DNA of 5,485 nucleotides from Euryarchaeota archaeon UBA136. Lineage in GTDB: Archaea; Thermoplasmatota; Poseidoniia; MGIII; CG-Epi1. The stretch lies in assembly GCA_002506485.1 (NCBI GenBank), contig DAXQ01000002.1:1-5485 (forward strand), in the 5' to 3' direction. Positions 5,085 to 5,485 of this stretch are shown here, in pieces (position 1 is the first letter of the stretch; every line of letters starts with the position of its first letter). The notes beneath the pieces are model-generated. The model saw only the letters and a list, made by a program, of their open reading frames with translations, searched no databases and had not been told where the DNA came from. The position numbers and the translations under genes were made by a program.

Positions 5085-5485
5085 GTGAACGCCTGTCCTC
5101 CGTCTTGTCCCCATTTGAGAAGCGGTACGACGGCCAAGCCAACGGGCGTCAATTCAATTAGATGCCTTGCACGAGAGTGCTTGGCTCCACGCATCTTGAC
5201 AACTTGCAGGCTTCGGAGCAAGTCCCCTTGCCTTACTATATTACCCATAAGAACAACCCCATCCGCAACAGCTTCCTCGACACCGAAAATCGAATAAGTC
5301 TGGACGTTCGAATCCACAACCGTCTCTGAGATCAACATTGTGGTGCAACCAAAAGTACTCAAGAACTGACTTAACCTAAAGATGAAGTTTCGGATACTCC
5401 CTCTATCAGGGAGCTGATAACAAACTGCAGTGATAGAATCGACGACCAACCTAGTGACACTCAATTCGTCAACAATATCCTCGAA
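5081..5485 (-). CDS. KaiC/RAD55-like ATPase, C-terminal part (cut by the window edge)
   Basis: The last 134 residues of a KaiC-like protein; the frame is open to the window edge, so its start and Walker A lie outside. Numbered from the edge, it shows Walker B RLVVDSIT (12-19), the switch region ISETVVDSN (52-60), FGVEEAVADGVVLM (67-80) and the standard C-terminal hairpin LQVVKMRGAKHS (93-104) followed by IELTPVGLAVV (110-120). The KMRG-x-KH segment corresponds to the KLRGT-x-H region of cyanobacterial KaiC and is typical of archaeal RAD55-like ATPases. A TTG at 5464 could be mistaken for a start but lies at the Walker B strand in mid-domain. The gene overlaps the following degenerate paralogue by four bases (ATGA), so the two are almost certainly made together. 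Its client or signal is unknown. Confidence 0.88.
   Translation of the reverse strand, partial: FEDIVDELSVTRLVVDSITAVCYQLPDRGSIRNFIFRLSQFLSTFGCTTMLISETVVDSNVQTYSIFGVEEAVADGVVLMGNIVRQGDLLRSLQVVKMRGAKHSRARHLIELTPVGLAVVPLLKWGQDGGQAFT
5097..5101 (-). promoter_or_regulatory. Shine-Dalgarno GGAGG before the degenerate KaiC-like gene
   Basis: A GGAGG on the minus strand lies inside the last codons of the upstream KaiC-like gene, 12 bases before the ATG at 5084. It lies downstream of the alternative ATG at 5114 and so supports the 5084 start. The spacer is long, as it is for the GYD gene. Confidence 0.45.

Noticed and set aside
5085..5114. Longer start of the degenerate KaiC-like gene at 5114
   Set aside because: It would overlap the upstream gene by 34 bases with no Shine-Dalgarno, whereas 5084 gives an ATGA overlap and a GGAGG upstream.
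5462..5464. TTG as the start of the rightmost KaiC-like gene
   Set aside because: The frame stays open to the window edge and the TTG sits just before the Walker B strand, in mid-domain.

Overview
The window looks like chromosomal DNA from an archaeon. The best markers are a 4-phosphopantoate--beta-alanine ligase (the archaea-specific CoA route), a short 280-residue PRPP synthetase of archaeal type, and a run of KaiC/RAD55-like RecA-fold genes. Base composition is moderate and genes are packed with overlaps of 1 to 4 bases. A Thermoplasmatota lineage such as the marine groups is my guess; the window cannot prove it. There are no mobile elements, CRISPR repeats, rRNA or tRNA genes, and no gene-free stretch over 75 bases.

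Layout. A minus-strand operon enters from the right edge. It begins with three consecutive RecA-superfamily genes: a KaiC-like ATPase cut by the window edge (5485-5081), a 185-residue paralogue with a destroyed P-loop (5084-4527), and a 253-residue KaiC-like ATPase with Glu in place of the Walker A Thr/Ser (4524-3763). It continues with a LysE-family exporter (3743-3126), phosphopantoate--beta-alanine ligase (3084-2380) and a six-helix membrane protein of the eukaryote-known FAR-17a/AIG1 family (2383-1721). Junctions are a 4-base overlap, a 2-base gap, a 19-base gap, a 41-base gap and a 4-base overlap.

A lone plus-strand gene for a GYD-domain protein (1397-1720) ends exactly where the FAR-17a/AIG1 gene ends, with no base between the stop codons. 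Upstream of it, a 73-base AT-rich region serves as a divergent promoter for the GYD gene and for a second minus-strand operon: ridA (1323-943), prs (902-60) and a gene overlapping prs by one base that leaves the window at position 1.

How the genes work together. The ridA-prs pair joins reactive imine/enamine clearance to PRPP supply. PPS feeds coenzyme A synthesis. The most unusual part is the tandem of three RecA-fold proteins, one of which appears catalytically dead; together they may form a heteromeric ATP-regulated assembly of unknown purpose. The FAR-17a/AIG1 homologue keeps a Ser/His pair aligned with the Thr/His pair of the human lipid hydrolase and is translationally coupled to a CoA gene, which suggests an acyl-lipid role.
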